Assembly (NCBI GenBank): GCA_001557505.1 | Contig: LSAX01000006.1 | Coordinates: forward strand, 1,550,001-1,614,000 | From: Reticulascus tulasneorum | Taxonomy: Eukaryota > Ascomycota > Sordariomycetes > Glomerellales > Reticulascaceae | Reading direction: 5' to 3' | Length of the DNA: 64,000 nt | In this document: positions 44,559 through 56,622 of the stretch, in pieces | How the letters are laid out: every line of letters starts with the position of its first letter | Position numbering within the stretch: the first letter of the stretch is position 1 | The notes under the pieces: generated by a model | Database searches by the model: none | Told to the model about the DNA's origin: nothing | The model's input: only the letters and a program-made list of their open reading frames with translations | Made by a program: the position numbers and the translations under genes

Positions 44559-45795
44559 ATATCACAGACTGGCCAACCTGTAGAAGGGCAAGGGACTAGG
44601 ATTATGAGATTATTTAAAGTATCGAGGGAGGATTGGAGCCACGCAGCCCGCTGTACGACCTGCTTATTCGAAATAGCCAGCGTAAAGGCTAAGAAACAGC
44701 AGCCCAACTTGTCTCTAATTGAGGGGATCATCCACATCACACTGGTGACGGCGGGACCTGCCAACTTATATTCTTCACGACTACTTGACAATCGAGGATC
44801 CAACCAGCACGAGACGTTGAACTGCCAAAAGCACACAGCAGGTAGGATCACGAACCCCGCGGGGCTGCTGGATGTGGCAGGTGGTAATCCGCTCTCCATG
44901 TCAGCGAGCTCGGCAATAGATGAAGCTGATAAAGTGCAGATCATCAAGGTTTCTTTGTCTCTGGGACTGATAGCTGGGCCCATGCAGCCACGGCCGCCCG
45001 CTTTGCCAGGCATGTTTACCCGGATCTCCGATCTTCTGGGTGGGCCAGACCTTCAGATGGTGAGTAGGACGGTAGGTACTTGCATATGTAATGATGAAGG
45101 TTTGGAGGCTTAACTGAGGTGATGGGACGAGCGATGTGGAATGAAGTAGTTCGTTGGGATCAAACATCTGGAGTATGGAAGCTGCTTGGGTCGTGACATC
45201 ACTTAGTACCTAGGTACTTAAATTAATGATGCTCGTTCAGATGCTTCACAGGGGGGTGGTTAGCTTGGGCTCCAGCGCTCAAACGCCTGTAACGTTTGCT
45301 GCTGTTCGTAGACCACCCATCATCGTCTGAGAGTTCCTAATTCGGCACTTTGTCTCCCGATTTGTCCATCAGCAAGAAGATCAATTGGAACAGCTCCAGC
45401 AGCCCCCATCTCGCACCCGTCCAGCAAACCCGATGCCCGATATTGGAACAACATGAGAGCAAGCCACTCGGTTTCAATATATCTAATCAACCCGGACTCC
45501 GGGCTTCACCACCAGAAAAAAATGCTAAAAGCAATGTGATACGGACCTACCTAGTGCATCTCCAAATTGGCGAAACGCGCAATGCAGCAGCTTTGGGCTC
45601 CGTGGCGACGGGCCCCCCCTTCCAGCCGCGCCGGATAATTGAGAAGAGGACAGGTATAGATGTGTGTCTTTAAATAAAATCCCAGCTCTCGTCCCATTCA
45701 CAGCTGTCTACGTGAGTTCCGTGCTCTTGTGAAGGTCATTGAACGCTCCTGTGTTGTTTCGTGGTTAGTAGTAGGTCTTGCGCACATCGCCCATC
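44559..45795. other. Divergent intergenic region
   Basis: Upstream DNA of the GH92 gene (minus) and the MFS transporter gene (plus). It holds TACCTAGGTACTT near 45207-45219. The long plus-strand frame at 44505-45113 overlaps the GH92 start and is not supported. Confidence 0.5.
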
Positions 45796-47227
45796 ATGCT
45801 CGACACGTACCAGCTCAACCTCGCCGGTTTGCTACTGGTTTGCGGCATCTTGTTCGCGTCTCGGAATGCGGAAGGCGAGAGCAAAGTCGTGAGCGAGAAG
45901 AAGGAGGTGAAGACGAGGCAGTACCAGAGGCTGTATCAGGGCTCGCAATGGGCTTTCTATGTCGTCTACGCATTGGTAATGGGGGCAGATTGGCTACAGG
46001 TGCGTCGCAATTCAAACCATGTACCCTCTCACAGGCATAGCTAACGAAATTCAGGGCCCGTTTCTATACTCGCTTTACAGAGACGAGCATAAAGTGTCCT
46101 CGGAAGTAATCGCCACGCTCTTCACCACCGGCTTCCTCTCCGGCGCCATCGGCGGCTACTTCACTGGCAGTCTCGCGGACCGCTACGGCCGCCGCATCAC
46201 CTGCCTCACCTTCTGCGTGCTGTATTCCCTCTCTTGCATTCTTACCACGATCCCCAGCGTTCCCTTGCTATTCGTCGGCCGGGCGCTGGGCGGTGTCAGC
46301 ACGAGCCTGTTATTCAGCGTGTTTGAGAGCTGGATGGTGACCGACTTCCACAACCGCTTCCTCGAGAAGAAGGGCCTGAATCTCTCGCGGACGTTCGGCA
46401 CCATGAGCACTTTGAATAGCATTGTGGCCATCGTGAGCGGCGTGTTCAGCGAGTGGATTGTTTCCGCGGCGGGGACGAGGAAGGCCCCGTTTGTCGTGAG
46501 TGTTGTGCTGCTAGGCGTGGCGTGGCTCTTCATCTACGGGCAATGGGTAGGTTCCCCGATCTGCAGGGAGAATTATATGCTAATCGTTTACTAGGACGAG
46601 AATTACGGCTCCTCAGGGACCAGCTCGGCGACTGAAAAGCCCGCCGAGAATAAGCTCTGGTTGTCCATCACCAACAAACAAGTTCTCACCCTTGGCCTTG
46701 CCTCCACCATGTTTGAGGGCTCCATGTACCTCTTCGTCTTCTTCTGGACCCCGGCCCTGCAAGCCGCGCAGAAAACGCCCTCCCCGCTCCCCTACGGCAT
46801 CATCTTCGCCTCCTTCATGGCCTCCACCATGTGCTCCTCGCTCCTCTTCAATCACATCACCGCCCGCGGCCTCCTCTCCTACACGCAGCTGCTGACCGCC
46901 ATCATGGTGGTCGCCAACGTCTGCTTCTTCAACCTCATTCGCCCCAAGTCCGAGCAGCTGACGTTCTGGCTTTTCTGCATATTTGAGGCGTGCGTGGGCA
47001 TGTACTGGCCGTGCATGGGCTACTTGAAAGGCAGGGTCGTGGATGACGGGGTCAGGGCGCAAGTGTACGGCGTGATGAGGATCCCGCTGAACGTGTTTGT
47101 GGTGGTGAGCTTGTTGCTGACGGGGGATGGGGAGGCGTATGGGACTGTTTTCTCGGTTTGTGCGATGCTGCTACTTGCATCGTCGGGGGCTCTTTGGGTG
47201 GCTGGTCGGGGGGAGAAGGTCCTGTAG
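45796..47227 (+). CDS. MFS transporter of the molybdate-anion (MFSD5/MOT2) family
   Basis: Exons 45796-45999, 46055-46546 and 46595-47227 give about 442 residues. The family mark is visible across intron 1: ALVMGADWLQ joined to GPFLYSLYRDE. An MFS motif-A loop (GSLADRYGRR) and FVGRALGGVSTSLLFSVFES follow, and CIFEACVGMYWPCMGYLKGR lies in the second half. Roughly twelve hydrophobic segments can be counted, with a polar central loop (DENYGSSGTSSATEK). The first hydrophobic segment near the N-terminus is followed by a charged stretch (VVSEKKEVKTRQYQR), as in relatives. Members are reported to carry molybdate in algae and animals; the substrate here is inferred by family only. The start ATG precedes LDTYQLN. 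Confidence 0.93.
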
Positions 47228-47394
47228 ATTGGGTGTGTAAAGCACACATGTGTCTTATCATTGGGTAGCTCATAGAAGTCTCAAAATATCACCTTCAAAA
47301 GTTAAGTTCGTGATAAATCTCATGCGTGAGCAAGGTCGTGTACAATGCCATATACTCTCATATCACAATATGACAATGCTGATGCTCAACATCT

Positions 47395-48386
47395 TCACTC
47401 AAACGTTCCATCCGGCCTCATCTTCCCAATAACCGGCTCCAAAAGCAACGGCAACACCTCCGCGGCATCCCTCCCGAATGCGAAATCTCCCGGCTTGATC
47501 CGAAACTCCTCCTCCGGGTTCTCGGCCTCTGGATTGATGGTCGCGATCCTCGCCCCGGCGTTCTTCGCCTTGGCTATGTAACCAGCAGCCGGCCACACCT
47601 GCGCGCTCGTACCGACAACTAGCATTAGGTCGATCTTCCCGCTGTCGATCCACGTGTCGATGTCGTCGAGCATGTCGGAATCAAGGTCCTCGCCGAACCA
47701 GACCACGCCTGGCCGCAGCAGCCCGTCGGAACACATGGGGCAGGACGGCAGGTCACTGCGCTTGATTTCGGGCAGGGGATAGCCGGGGTCTAAGAGGGGG
47801 AGGGTCTTGGTTGCGTCGACGTCAAGGGATGCCGGGGCCAGGGCCGGGCAGAGAGGGTCTTCGTAGTTGTGGTGCTCGAGGTAATCGCAACGCGGATTAA
47901 AGCATTTGATGTCAAAAAGAGAGCCGTGGAGGACTTGAAGCTGTTCCGCCAGGTGGTTTGCTCTCGGGGACAGACCTATCTTGTTAGTCTCACTCACTCA
48001 CTCACTCAGCACACCTTTCGCTCCCTCTCCGACAGCTCCACCAAAGCTTGTGAGAAAAGAAACCCACCATCCACATTTTGCGTCAAGCACATGAAGCCCT
48101 CCTTCTTCCTCGCCAGCGCTGCAAGCGCGTGATGCGCGGGATTCGGCAGCGCCCTCAGCGCCATATGTCGCCGGTACGCATAAAACAGCCAGACCAGGCC
48201 GGGATCTTCCCCGAACGCCCTCGGGGTCGCGAGCCGCGTGGCGTCGTGGTTGCGCCACAGCCCGCCGGCGCCGCGGAAGGTGGGCAGGCCCGACGAGGCG
48301 GACAGGCCGGCGCCGCAGAGGGCGAGGATACGGTTGCTGGAGAGGAGGGCCTCGTGGAAGGCGGCGATGTCGTTGTGCGGAGCCAT
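47395..48386 (-). CDS. Class III (SIRT5-like) NAD+-dependent protein deacylase
   Basis: Exons 48068-48386 and 47395-47975 give about 299 residues. NAD-binding GAGLSASSGLPTFRG (25-39), TQNVDG (102-107), catalytic His123 in VLHGS, and VVGTSAQVWPA later define a sirtuin. The zinc site is Cys131/Cys136 (CFNPRC) and CPMC. Tyr69 and Arg72 in FYAYRRHM match the Tyr-x-x-Arg pair that lets SIRT5 bind succinyl- and malonyl-lysine, so removal of acidic acyl groups is predicted by family knowledge. No mitochondrial presequence precedes the conserved core, so the location is unclear. The 92-nt intron contains a TGAG repeat just upstream of an ACTAAC branch site. The gene converges with the MFS transporter gene, 167 bp apart. 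Confidence 0.95.
47989..48008. repeat. TCAC tetranucleotide repeat inside the sirtuin intron
   Basis: About five TCAC units (TGAG on the coding strand) lie directly upstream of the ACTAAC branch-site sequence and the TAG acceptor. Confidence 0.75.
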
Positions 48387-48944
48387 GGTGGCGATGCCTC
48401 TGGCGCGGAGTGCTTGGGCTACATACGTATTAGGAATTTTGCGGCATCGACGCGGATTATGAGCGAGACTTACGGAGGATCTGGATCTTATTGGATAGTA
48501 TGTTTGTTAAATGATTTGAAAGGAGAGATCTCATCCTGCGTTTTATTGTTTGTTTTGTGCCGTGCAGGCACCCTCGAACTGGGGGCAGGCAGTGAGTGAG
48601 GCAAGCAACTGCTTTGACCCCGGATGTCTGGTTCGCCACGCAATATACTTGCATCATCGTTTGAATTCCCACTCCAAACTCCAATTTCAGAAATCTTCAT
48701 TATTCACCAGTATCTTGGTGAATCGTCTAAACGTAATTACTCTATCGATTCCATAGCAACTTGGTTTAGTCTGGATTTAATTTGGAGTTGACTGTAAAAT
48801 ACGGAAACATTGCATTTCTCTGCGAACCGTTCGTCCTCGATCCTACAGACGCCGTCGCCTAGATGAAGGATCATAAGCCCTTCGCCTTACAATCATGCAT
48901 AAACAGGCCTCACATCCTGACGAGCTATCACAGCACAAGACTGC
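48387..48944. other. Intergenic, no supported gene
   Basis: Upstream of the sirtuin gene and downstream of the alcohol dehydrogenase gene, both minus strand. No gene seen. Confidence 0.5.
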
Positions 48945-50137
48945 CTAGTTCACCAAGACATACCGATACCTCGCCTTCCCATTGCCCATGTCCACCATCG
49001 CCTGGTTCGCTTCCTGCATCGGCCGCTGCTGGACCCACGGCTTGATGCCTTTCGTCACGGCCAGTGCTAGCATCTCTCGTATCTCGGCCGGCGAGCCGAG
49101 CATCGACCCCGTGAGCTTGGCTCTCGTGGCTATCAGCGGAGATGAGTGGATGGAGAACGCTCCGTCGTCGGGACTCCCTACTTGGACGAGTGTTCCGTCT
49201 TTCTTCAACAGAGTGAGGTGCTCTTGCAGAGGCATCTAGCCACGCCGTTTAGCGAGTCACCGTTTCAGCAACGATGCCGGGTTCCAGTGTTTAGAGCTCA
49301 CCTTGGAAGATGAAACGGTCGAGATGATCAGATCAAAGGACCGGTGATACGTCTTCAGCCAACCCTCTTCCTCGTCCGTGGCAATGAACCCATCCGCCCC
49401 CATACCCAAAACCTCCTCCCTCTTGGCCCCCGTCCTCGATATCCCTACGACCTTGCCCGCACCTAACGCCTTGGCAAACATCACTCCGAAGTGCCCCAAG
49501 CCCCCAACGCCTAGAATGCCCACCACCTTCCCGGGACCACACCCATGGTGTTTCAGCGGCGAAAACATGGTGATCCCTCCGCACATCATGGGCGCCACAT
49601 CCGCCGACTCCAACCCCTCGGGCACTTTGAAGACGAAATGCGATGGACAGCGATGATACAGGCCATGCCCGCCCATCGTCCTCTCACCACTGAAGTGCCT
49701 TGACGAGTACGTGTGCACCGCCGCGGGACAGTACTGCTCCTCGCCCTCCGCGCACTCCTCGCAGTCCCCGTGGCGGCCGAGGCAGGCGTCAACCTGCGCT
49801 CCGACGCCGACCCGGTCGCCGACTTGGATGCCGCCCGTGGCCGCGGAGCCGACACGGACAACCTTGCCGACGATTTCGTGGCCCACACAGATAGGGGACG
49901 CGGTGGAGTCCTGGTCGCCTGTTAGTGCATGGCTCGCAGGCTGCCTGAGGAAAAGCTTACCCGAACGCGTCGCAGCGCCGCCAGGTCAGTACCGCAGATA
50001 CCGCTGTGCGTGATTTGAATGTCGATATCCGTTTCTTCCCATGCCTTGGGCTCGAATTCTTGCCAGACCATTTTCCCATTGACGCAGTCCTTGTCCAGGC
50101 CGAGCCATCCTTCGAACTTGTAATCTTGCGATTCCAT
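48945..50137 (-). CDS. Zinc-dependent NADP(H) alcohol dehydrogenase (cinnamyl-alcohol-dehydrogenase type)
   Basis: Exons 49961-50137, 49302-49910 and 48945-49235 give about 358 residues. Catalytic-zinc residues lie in SGICGTD and VGHEIVGKV, structural-zinc cysteines in CLGRHGDCEECAEGEEQYC, and the cofactor motif is GVGGLGHFGVMFAKALGAGK. These place it in the MDR superfamily close to yeast Adh6/Adh7, which reduce aldehydes such as cinnamaldehyde and fusel aldehydes with NADPH. The segment after CGTD is shorter and less typical than usual (LAALRRVR joined to DSTASPICVGHE), so the first intron boundary is less certain than the rest. The last intron joins SSSK to MPLQEHL. The product is probably cytosolic; no targeting signal is seen. 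Confidence 0.93.
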
Positions 50138-52092
50138 TGTGAAAATCTGCGCCGAGGACTTCTCTTGAGCGGCGAATAGGCCAATTCTGTTGCAGCAGAG
50201 CTTGAGGTTTGGCTTCCGGTGGGAAGCACCATGAAGAGAGGCTGCACTTCTTATACAGAGCCTCCACAGCGACCTTAGCTCCGCGATTTTGCCCGCGGCT
50301 TTGCCAGCTAGCGCGGCAGTTGAAGACTTCCTAACGGCTTATCTTCATGTTTTGTTGCTATACTGCTTGCTACTGGTGATGAAGGGGTTGCATCATGGTT
50401 GCATATAGTTGCTACCGGCCTTGAATTCATCCTTTTCGTTAAGATTCATTTTGTCATCGCTTCGGCAGCACATGATACTTGAGCACATGGTTTGTCCCAT
50501 TGGTCTATCAGAAATACCCTAGAGGAAAACAAGCTGCTGGTAGATAATTGAGATTCTGGCGCTGTCTTCCTGAAGGACGCTTGAAGAAGAAGCTCTCGAA
50601 ACCCGGGTTTGACAACATGAAGCTATTCACATCCGAGCCAATGCTGCCGTTTGCGGCAATGTCCCCAGGCGGCTGCCAGGGGTGGGAAATTGTGCATGGG
50701 TCGAGGAAAAGGATTGGGAACGTTGAAAGCCATCAGCACTTTACTCACGCCTCAGACCAAACTTTACACTCGGATCGGCGAACACTCTCATGGAGGCACT
50801 AGTTATACAGATCCCATATCACAGGCACGTCAGAGGGGCTAGAAAGCAGGCAGAACCAGCCAACACCCCAGCGATGTAGTTCTCCAGCATGTCGTATCCT
50901 CTCGCCAAAGGACATTAGACATTCATATGTACGCCTGCACCGCGCCGCAACGGCCTCACACAACCCCGTCCCCATCCCAGAAACTGCTGGGACTCGTCAA
51001 ACATCACCAGACTTGTGACCTCAACCAGTCACTTATCAGAGGAAGCCCAAGAGGGTGCAATTTGCAAGTGCTCGCCCCTCGCCAACATCCCAGCGAGCAT
51101 CCTCGTAAACGGACAGAGTTCTGACTGCGACTCACGGTCGGTTACAACAGCAGGGATCCATACCATGATAAACCCCCCCTCTCCCCCAGAGTCCGCTGGG
51201 TGGGGTAGGGCTCATTTAGAGTTCTTAACGGGACATCCTGGGCAGAAGAGGGGGACGGAACCTACATCCGATGAGTTTGTTGGTCCCCCAGTGCAACGTC
51301 CGAACAGGTCCAATGAATTGGCCTCACAGATGGAAAAAAGAACGGGTGCTAATTCCCGAAAGAGCGCGCCAATGTGTGTGGAGATTGCTCGTACTCCCAA
51401 AACACCTTGGCCGCGGAGAGCCAAGCGGCATGACGCGACTCGGGAGATTACATCGCGCTTCAACCCCACAAGTCATTTCCACGCATTCCAGGCCGTCAAC
51501 TTGGCATCGCCAACAACCATGTTTGGCTTCCTATTCAAGAAAGTCGTTGCAAAGGCAGATAATATCACACAAAATGGGTGCAATGAGTTTCAGGTAAAAA
51601 TGTTCAAAGATTTTTGTAATCCACCACACTCGGCTCACTCGAAAAGGATCGAGGAGCAACATATCTAAGGTATCATGCATGAATAGCCATGTACAACTTC
51701 ACTTTCACCACACCAAACACAAAAAAACATACATCTCCATCTGTTCGACTGGAATGCCCCATGAAATGCCATGATCCCATTACCCGTCCATCCCCATGCC
51801 CTTGAAAACACCTTGAATCGAGGCCGTCGCGGGCTCTTTTTTGTACAGAAGCATCCCTCAGGAAAGCGTGACCATAATAAAAACCAAGTAAATGTGAACT
51901 GTATTGGCTCCATCTGCTCGAACTTGTTCAGGTAACTAATACCCGAGCTGGCGCAAAGCAGTGCGCGTAAGGATCGTGGTGAAGATTGAGGATTATGTGG
52001 TCAGCTCTCCGACGACGGCCGCGTAATGCGGTTTGATATCGACATCCGGAATTTGAAAAGCCCATCGCTCATCTCAATAACCCCCTCTCTGC
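50138..52092. other. Intergenic, no supported gene
   Basis: 2 kb upstream of the alcohol dehydrogenase gene and downstream of the Crh gene. The 217-codon plus-strand frame at 51015-51668 has no recognisable domains and a composition unlike neighbouring proteins. Part of this DNA is probably the 3' UTR of the Crh gene. Confidence 0.5.
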
Positions 52093-53317
52093 TTATAGCA
52101 GGAAGGCGAAGAAGAGACCGACGAGACCAAGCGCCAGGTTGGCCTTGGTCATGACACCAGCGCCTGGGGCATCGGTGGTTTGCGATGCAGCAGTGCCGCT
52201 AGTGGTCTCGGACGGGCTATCAGAGGCAGTGGAAGACTCGGTCTCGGTAGCGGAGGCGCTGCTGGTGGTGGTGGTGGTGGTCACGGCGCTGGAAGAGACG
52301 GACGTGGTCACAGTCGCGAGAGTGGTCTTGCTAGATTCAACCTTGGTGGAGGTCTTGGGGGGAGCAAGAGTAGAGGTGGTCTTTTCGACGCCGGAGTCCT
52401 CGCCGCCGCTCTCGGTGTTGACGACGATGCTCTCCCAGGTGCCAGATCGGTCGCCGTAGATGTACTCCTTGGCTCCAGTCTTGCCACCCTGGTAGTCGGT
52501 GATGGAGATGCTCTCGTAGTAGGCGTGGAAGGGAGCGTCGGCGAAGTTGGTGTATCCGCCAGCCCAGTCGACGGTTCCCTTGGGGGCATCCTTGCGTCCG
52601 GCAACCCACGAGCCAAGCTTGATCTGCATGGGGGTCTGGGGGAAGGCGGATCCTCCCTTAGCGTCGGCGTAGAGGAGTTCTCGCACAACGTTGCCGTTGA
52701 TGAGCCATTTGACCGAGTCCTTGGTCCAGTCGAGAGTGTAGGTGTGGAACTCGGTGATTGGGCTGGAAACCTGGTGGTACTTGCCGCGGTCGTAGGTGGA
52801 GGTATCGCCCTTGCTGAAGTAGTTGGTCTGGACCTGCTCGTTGTCGCCTCCAAGCCACTCCCAGTCGATCTCGTCAAGATCGTCGGATTGCAGCACGATG
52901 CTGGTGACGATACCGGTACCGGCGGAAGCCTTCATCTTGACCTCGAGCTTACCGAAGAAGATGTACTTGTGGGACGCCATGGTAGGCGCGTCAGTCTCGG
53001 CGTCGATGGTGAAGACGGCGCCGGCGCTGGTGTAGTCGATGGTGGTTCCGGCAAGAGGGTACAAGACGCTCTCATCGTGAGCCTTGGTGGTGAAGTCAAG
53101 TGCGACAGTGCCGCCCAGAGCAGGATCGGCGGGGCAATCTGAGAAATGAAGGTTAGCACGCATGCTCGCGGAAACGCGCAAACCCCTCGACGGGGTGATG
53201 GGCAAAAGCAGGCAACTTACCCTTCTTGGTGGGATCACACGAGGTGAAGGTCTGGGCAGAGACGAGGGTCGAGGCAGCCAGGGCTACCGCGGTAGCGGAG
53301 AAGATCTTGTTGAACAT
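52093..53317 (-). CDS. GPI-anchored Crh/Utr2-type cell-wall transglycosidase (GH16)
   Basis: Exons 53221-53317 and 52093-53138 give about 380 residues. A signal peptide (IFSATAVALAASTLVSAQ) is followed by TSCDPTKKDCPADPALGG, typical of the Crh family. The catalytic motif DEIDWEWLGGD holds Glu122, Asp124 and Glu126 of the ExDxE site. The WTKDSVKWLINGNVVRELL and FPQTPMQIKLGSWVAG regions complete the GH16 fold. A Ser/Thr-rich stalk (about 290-350) leads to a C-terminal GPI signal (TTDAPGAG, then a hydrophobic end ALGLVGLFFAFLL). Crh enzymes join chitin to beta-glucan in the cell wall. The single intron falls at KK-DCPAD and keeps phase. The start is the only ATG giving a signal peptide. High third-position GC produces a 320-codon antisense frame that is not a gene. 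Confidence 0.96.
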
Positions 53318-54133
53318 GGTTGGATTTTTGTGAAGTCTGTAAATTGACCGGTGGTATGTGTGATCAGAAACAGAGATTCAAGCTGGTCGAGTTGTTGTGT
53401 GCTCGGTCAGACACAGATATAGAAGGAAAAAAATAAAGAGGTTGGTTCTGGTTGCTGCAGGTGCGATTCGAGAGTCTAAATATTTTCCGAGTGGGCTCAA
53501 CGAAAGTGTGTGCGGCGCAAAAGATCAAAGCTGTTTTGTTTAACGAGAGACTGGTAAGGTAAAAAAGACGAACAAATTAAAGTAACGTAGAAAAGGTGAC
53601 GGAGTTGCTCGTGATGCAAAGAAGATGGGTTGGATGGGAGGAGGCACGAGAAAGGAGAGAAGGGAGGACGGGGTTGCTTTTATGAGTTGCCATATCCACA
53701 CTCTTCACGCACACCTTCGCCAAGGTAGCGTAACTTAATGGCCCGGCGCACTAAGGTAGGGTAGGGAAGACTTCGTACTTCCAGGCTAGGCATGGTCAGC
53801 AAGGCAAGGTACCTGACCAACCAAAGAGGCAGCAGAGAGTGACTGATGCCATTTTTGCAGCGCCGCCCAGACACCCCATCTCGTCAAATACGACATTACA
53901 GTGGAGTGGCCATAGCCCAACGCGGACGCCGTGTGCCTGGGCAAAGGAGATCTTAGCAGGGGGAGGGAAAACGGGGTTCGCTCGGAGGGGAACAGAGGAG
54001 AGGAGAGGGGGGTGCAGGGCTGTTGGTGGCTCTGCCCATCTGCCAGCCATGTCTCCCCCATCTCGGGTTCAACGTGTGGGCAAATCGCGTTGTTTTGTTT
54101 CCCCCTGTAAAAAGACAAGGGGTTGGGTTGGGC

Positions 54134-54160
54134 GTGTGAGTGAGTGTGTGTGTGTGTGTG
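54134..54160. repeat. GT-rich dinucleotide repeat
   Basis: A 27-base run of GT with two GA interruptions, in non-coding DNA upstream of the Crh gene. Confidence 0.8.
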
Positions 54161-55948
54161 CAAATGCATACTACGTTCACAATATGGTTTATGAACGAGG
54201 GCATTCGCCAAACCCGGGAGAAGGATTTTGTTCACCAGGAGACCTCCGGGCCCGCAATCTGACCAATGGGAGCGGGTACGAGGCATCTTTTCGGCGAAGG
54301 TACGTACCCCCTTCGCCATGCAAACAAGCTTGTGGCGCTGATTATGACATGAGATGCATAAACACGCCCCAGTGTTCCCCCTGTCAGCCATGACAGTAAC
54401 GGACAAATCTTCCACGACCACCGCGAAGTCTCCGAGGAGAAAGTGTGGTGGTGTGCACGCAATGAATGATTCAGCGCCTAGCATTCCATTTCCTCGTGAT
54501 TTCCAAGCCTGCAGCCATTTTTGCTGAGTGAGGGTGTTTTACCTTTTGCTTTTCCTGTTTCTTTCCAGTTCATTCCAGAGCCCGGGCGACCAAAACAATG
54601 AGGGGGGAAAAAATCCGTTCTTTTTCTTTCTAAGCAAGCTGGTGAAGGGGCATTGGTGCGCCTCTCGCCCCGGCTCCGAGTCATGTATGGCGGCGCCCAG
54701 CCCCTTGGGGGAATAATAATCAACTGGAAGACTATTCCGTCAGAAGAGCAAGATCGGATCGCTTACTCTGTACTGTACAGATTAGTAGCGACCGATTTCT
54801 TCCTCCATCCGTCTTGACAACAGATTACATACACACATATGTACATAATTAGATACATGATTATGATCTGTGGGATCTGCGTACCGCTAGCGATAGTGCA
54901 CGATCGAAATGTTCGTGCTACGTAGTAATTGTCCGTACCTACGAATACCCCTTCTGCAGCACAAAGAGATCCGCTCCTGAAAAATAAGGGGTTGACCGTC
55001 GTTCTGAACGTCCAGCGGGAATCCCTGTGGCTGATCCCTGTCCCGTCTCCCAGAAATGGATATTCCAGGGATCATTCTCCACGCACGCAGCAGGGGGCTC
55101 CTTCGTACAATTGATTGACTGAATCTTGCACCCGCGAAAACGTCCTTGCCTGTGTGAATGGCCTCAGTTGATTATCATCTCGATTTCCTTACTGGGTATG
55201 CGCGTAACTCGGGAAGACAGTCAAGTTTTCGAGATCATCGCTCTGGAAGAAAAAGGGTACGGCGTTGCACTGGGAAAACTCCCATCGCACTATGCATTTC
55301 GTCATTCCCACTAGGGCTCCTAATTACTCTACTTGGTACACCTCGTACCGCCACACCCAGGCAAACACCACCTAAAACTTACCAGCACCAGACCCGGTCG
55401 AGACTATTCGCTTGGTGCTCGGTACAGAGCACTCAGCCATCCATAATACCACCGAATCGCCCTGTTGGCCTAATTGAATTATGCCGTCTGTGGCCTATGA
55501 CTGTCAACCCGCTGCCGGCGCTGTCAGTTTCTTGAAACAGGAGAAACAAAGCGGGCCGGTACCCACGAACTAGGATGCTCTCTGCTCTCCCTCTGGCTTC
55601 CGTTGTTCCATCTCAGCTGCTTCTAGTGCCCCCTTCACTCTCTATTGTCTGGGGTTGCAGTACGTAATTAGTGGTCCCATTCAACCCTTTTTCCATTCTT
55701 CTTTTCTCTTCCGTCCGGAGGGAGGCCAATGCTTGGTCGAACACGGGACTTTCAGGGACCTATTTTCAAACACGAAAAATGCTGGCAGGGCGGCAAGCGC
55801 GAACTCAAATTCTCGCAACGTTCCATTGTCCACGGTGCCGACAAGCCGTCGTTATTCGGCATCACCTTTTTTTTTGGGTGGCATGTGCCCTCCTTGGGCG
55901 GAATAGGCGAGACTCTTGGTGCTCGTATTCAGCTGGCTGGTGACTCGG

Positions 55949-55975
55949 GCTGCTGCTGCTGCTGGCGCTGCTGCT
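55949..55975. repeat. CTG trinucleotide tract
   Basis: Interrupted CTG units (one GCG interruption) in gene-poor DNA. No supported reading frame uses it. Confidence 0.7.
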
Positions 55976-56599
55976 CGTGGCTGTGCAGGTCTTAGCAAGA
56001 CATCCCACCATACTGCTCACTTGGGTAATAATTGATGTGACAATTAATACTTAGTCCGTACGGGATTACTGGGCCTACCTTGGACAGTGGCTCCGGTTTT
56101 ATTGGTGGTAGGGTTATCCTCCTCCGTCACTCAGCCCTCCTTGGCCGCCCAAACTCGTCCACCTTTCCTTGGGAGGAAGCGGGACTGGCTCCACGTTGAG
56201 TCCTCGAATTTTGCAATTCCCCAGAGTCCCAGAATCATGCCTTTGAAGCGCGAAAAACGGGGTCATCTGTACAGCCTGCGCACAAAAGGGTGTTGGACTG
56301 GACGCCAATGATACGCAAGGTAAGGTATGGATGCATGTATCGCCCAAATGGCGGCCACAGAATCGCGGGGAGATCTGGTCCTACAGAAGCCACCCGAACA
56401 GATAAAATCAATCCCGGCCTGCCGTGGTCGGGCGCCAAATCGGTCGCCAAATCGGTCGGTCGCCAGTTCTGCGAACCCACGAGATTTCCAGAATGAGACG
56501 AAAGGAATGGCCGCTCGCCTTCCGAGCGCCACTCTAAATTTAACATGGCCTACGAAAATCCACCGGGCCAAACCCGCACAAATTTTTGCTTAGAGTAGG

Positions 56600-56622
56600 T
56601 AGTCCGTACGAAGTACGGACTA
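56600..56622. repeat. Perfect inverted repeat (hairpin)
   Basis: TAGTCCGTAC and GTACGGACTA form a perfect 10-bp stem around the loop GAA. The 11-mer TAGTCCGTACG recurs at 56052-56062 without the second arm. It may be a binding palindrome or a remnant of a short fungal inverted-repeat element. Confidence 0.7.

Noticed and set aside
44505..45113. 202-codon plus-strand open frame
   Set aside because: It overlaps the start of the GH92 gene antisense, lacks motifs, and is matched by another long frame on the opposite strand.
51015..51668. 217-codon plus-strand open frame
   Set aside because: No domain, no splice support, odd composition; more likely 3' UTR or intergenic DNA.
52180..53142. 320-codon plus-strand open frame rich in Gly/Val/Leu
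   Set aside because: It is the antisense shadow of the Crh gene, which has a signal peptide, catalytic motif and GPI signal on the other strand.
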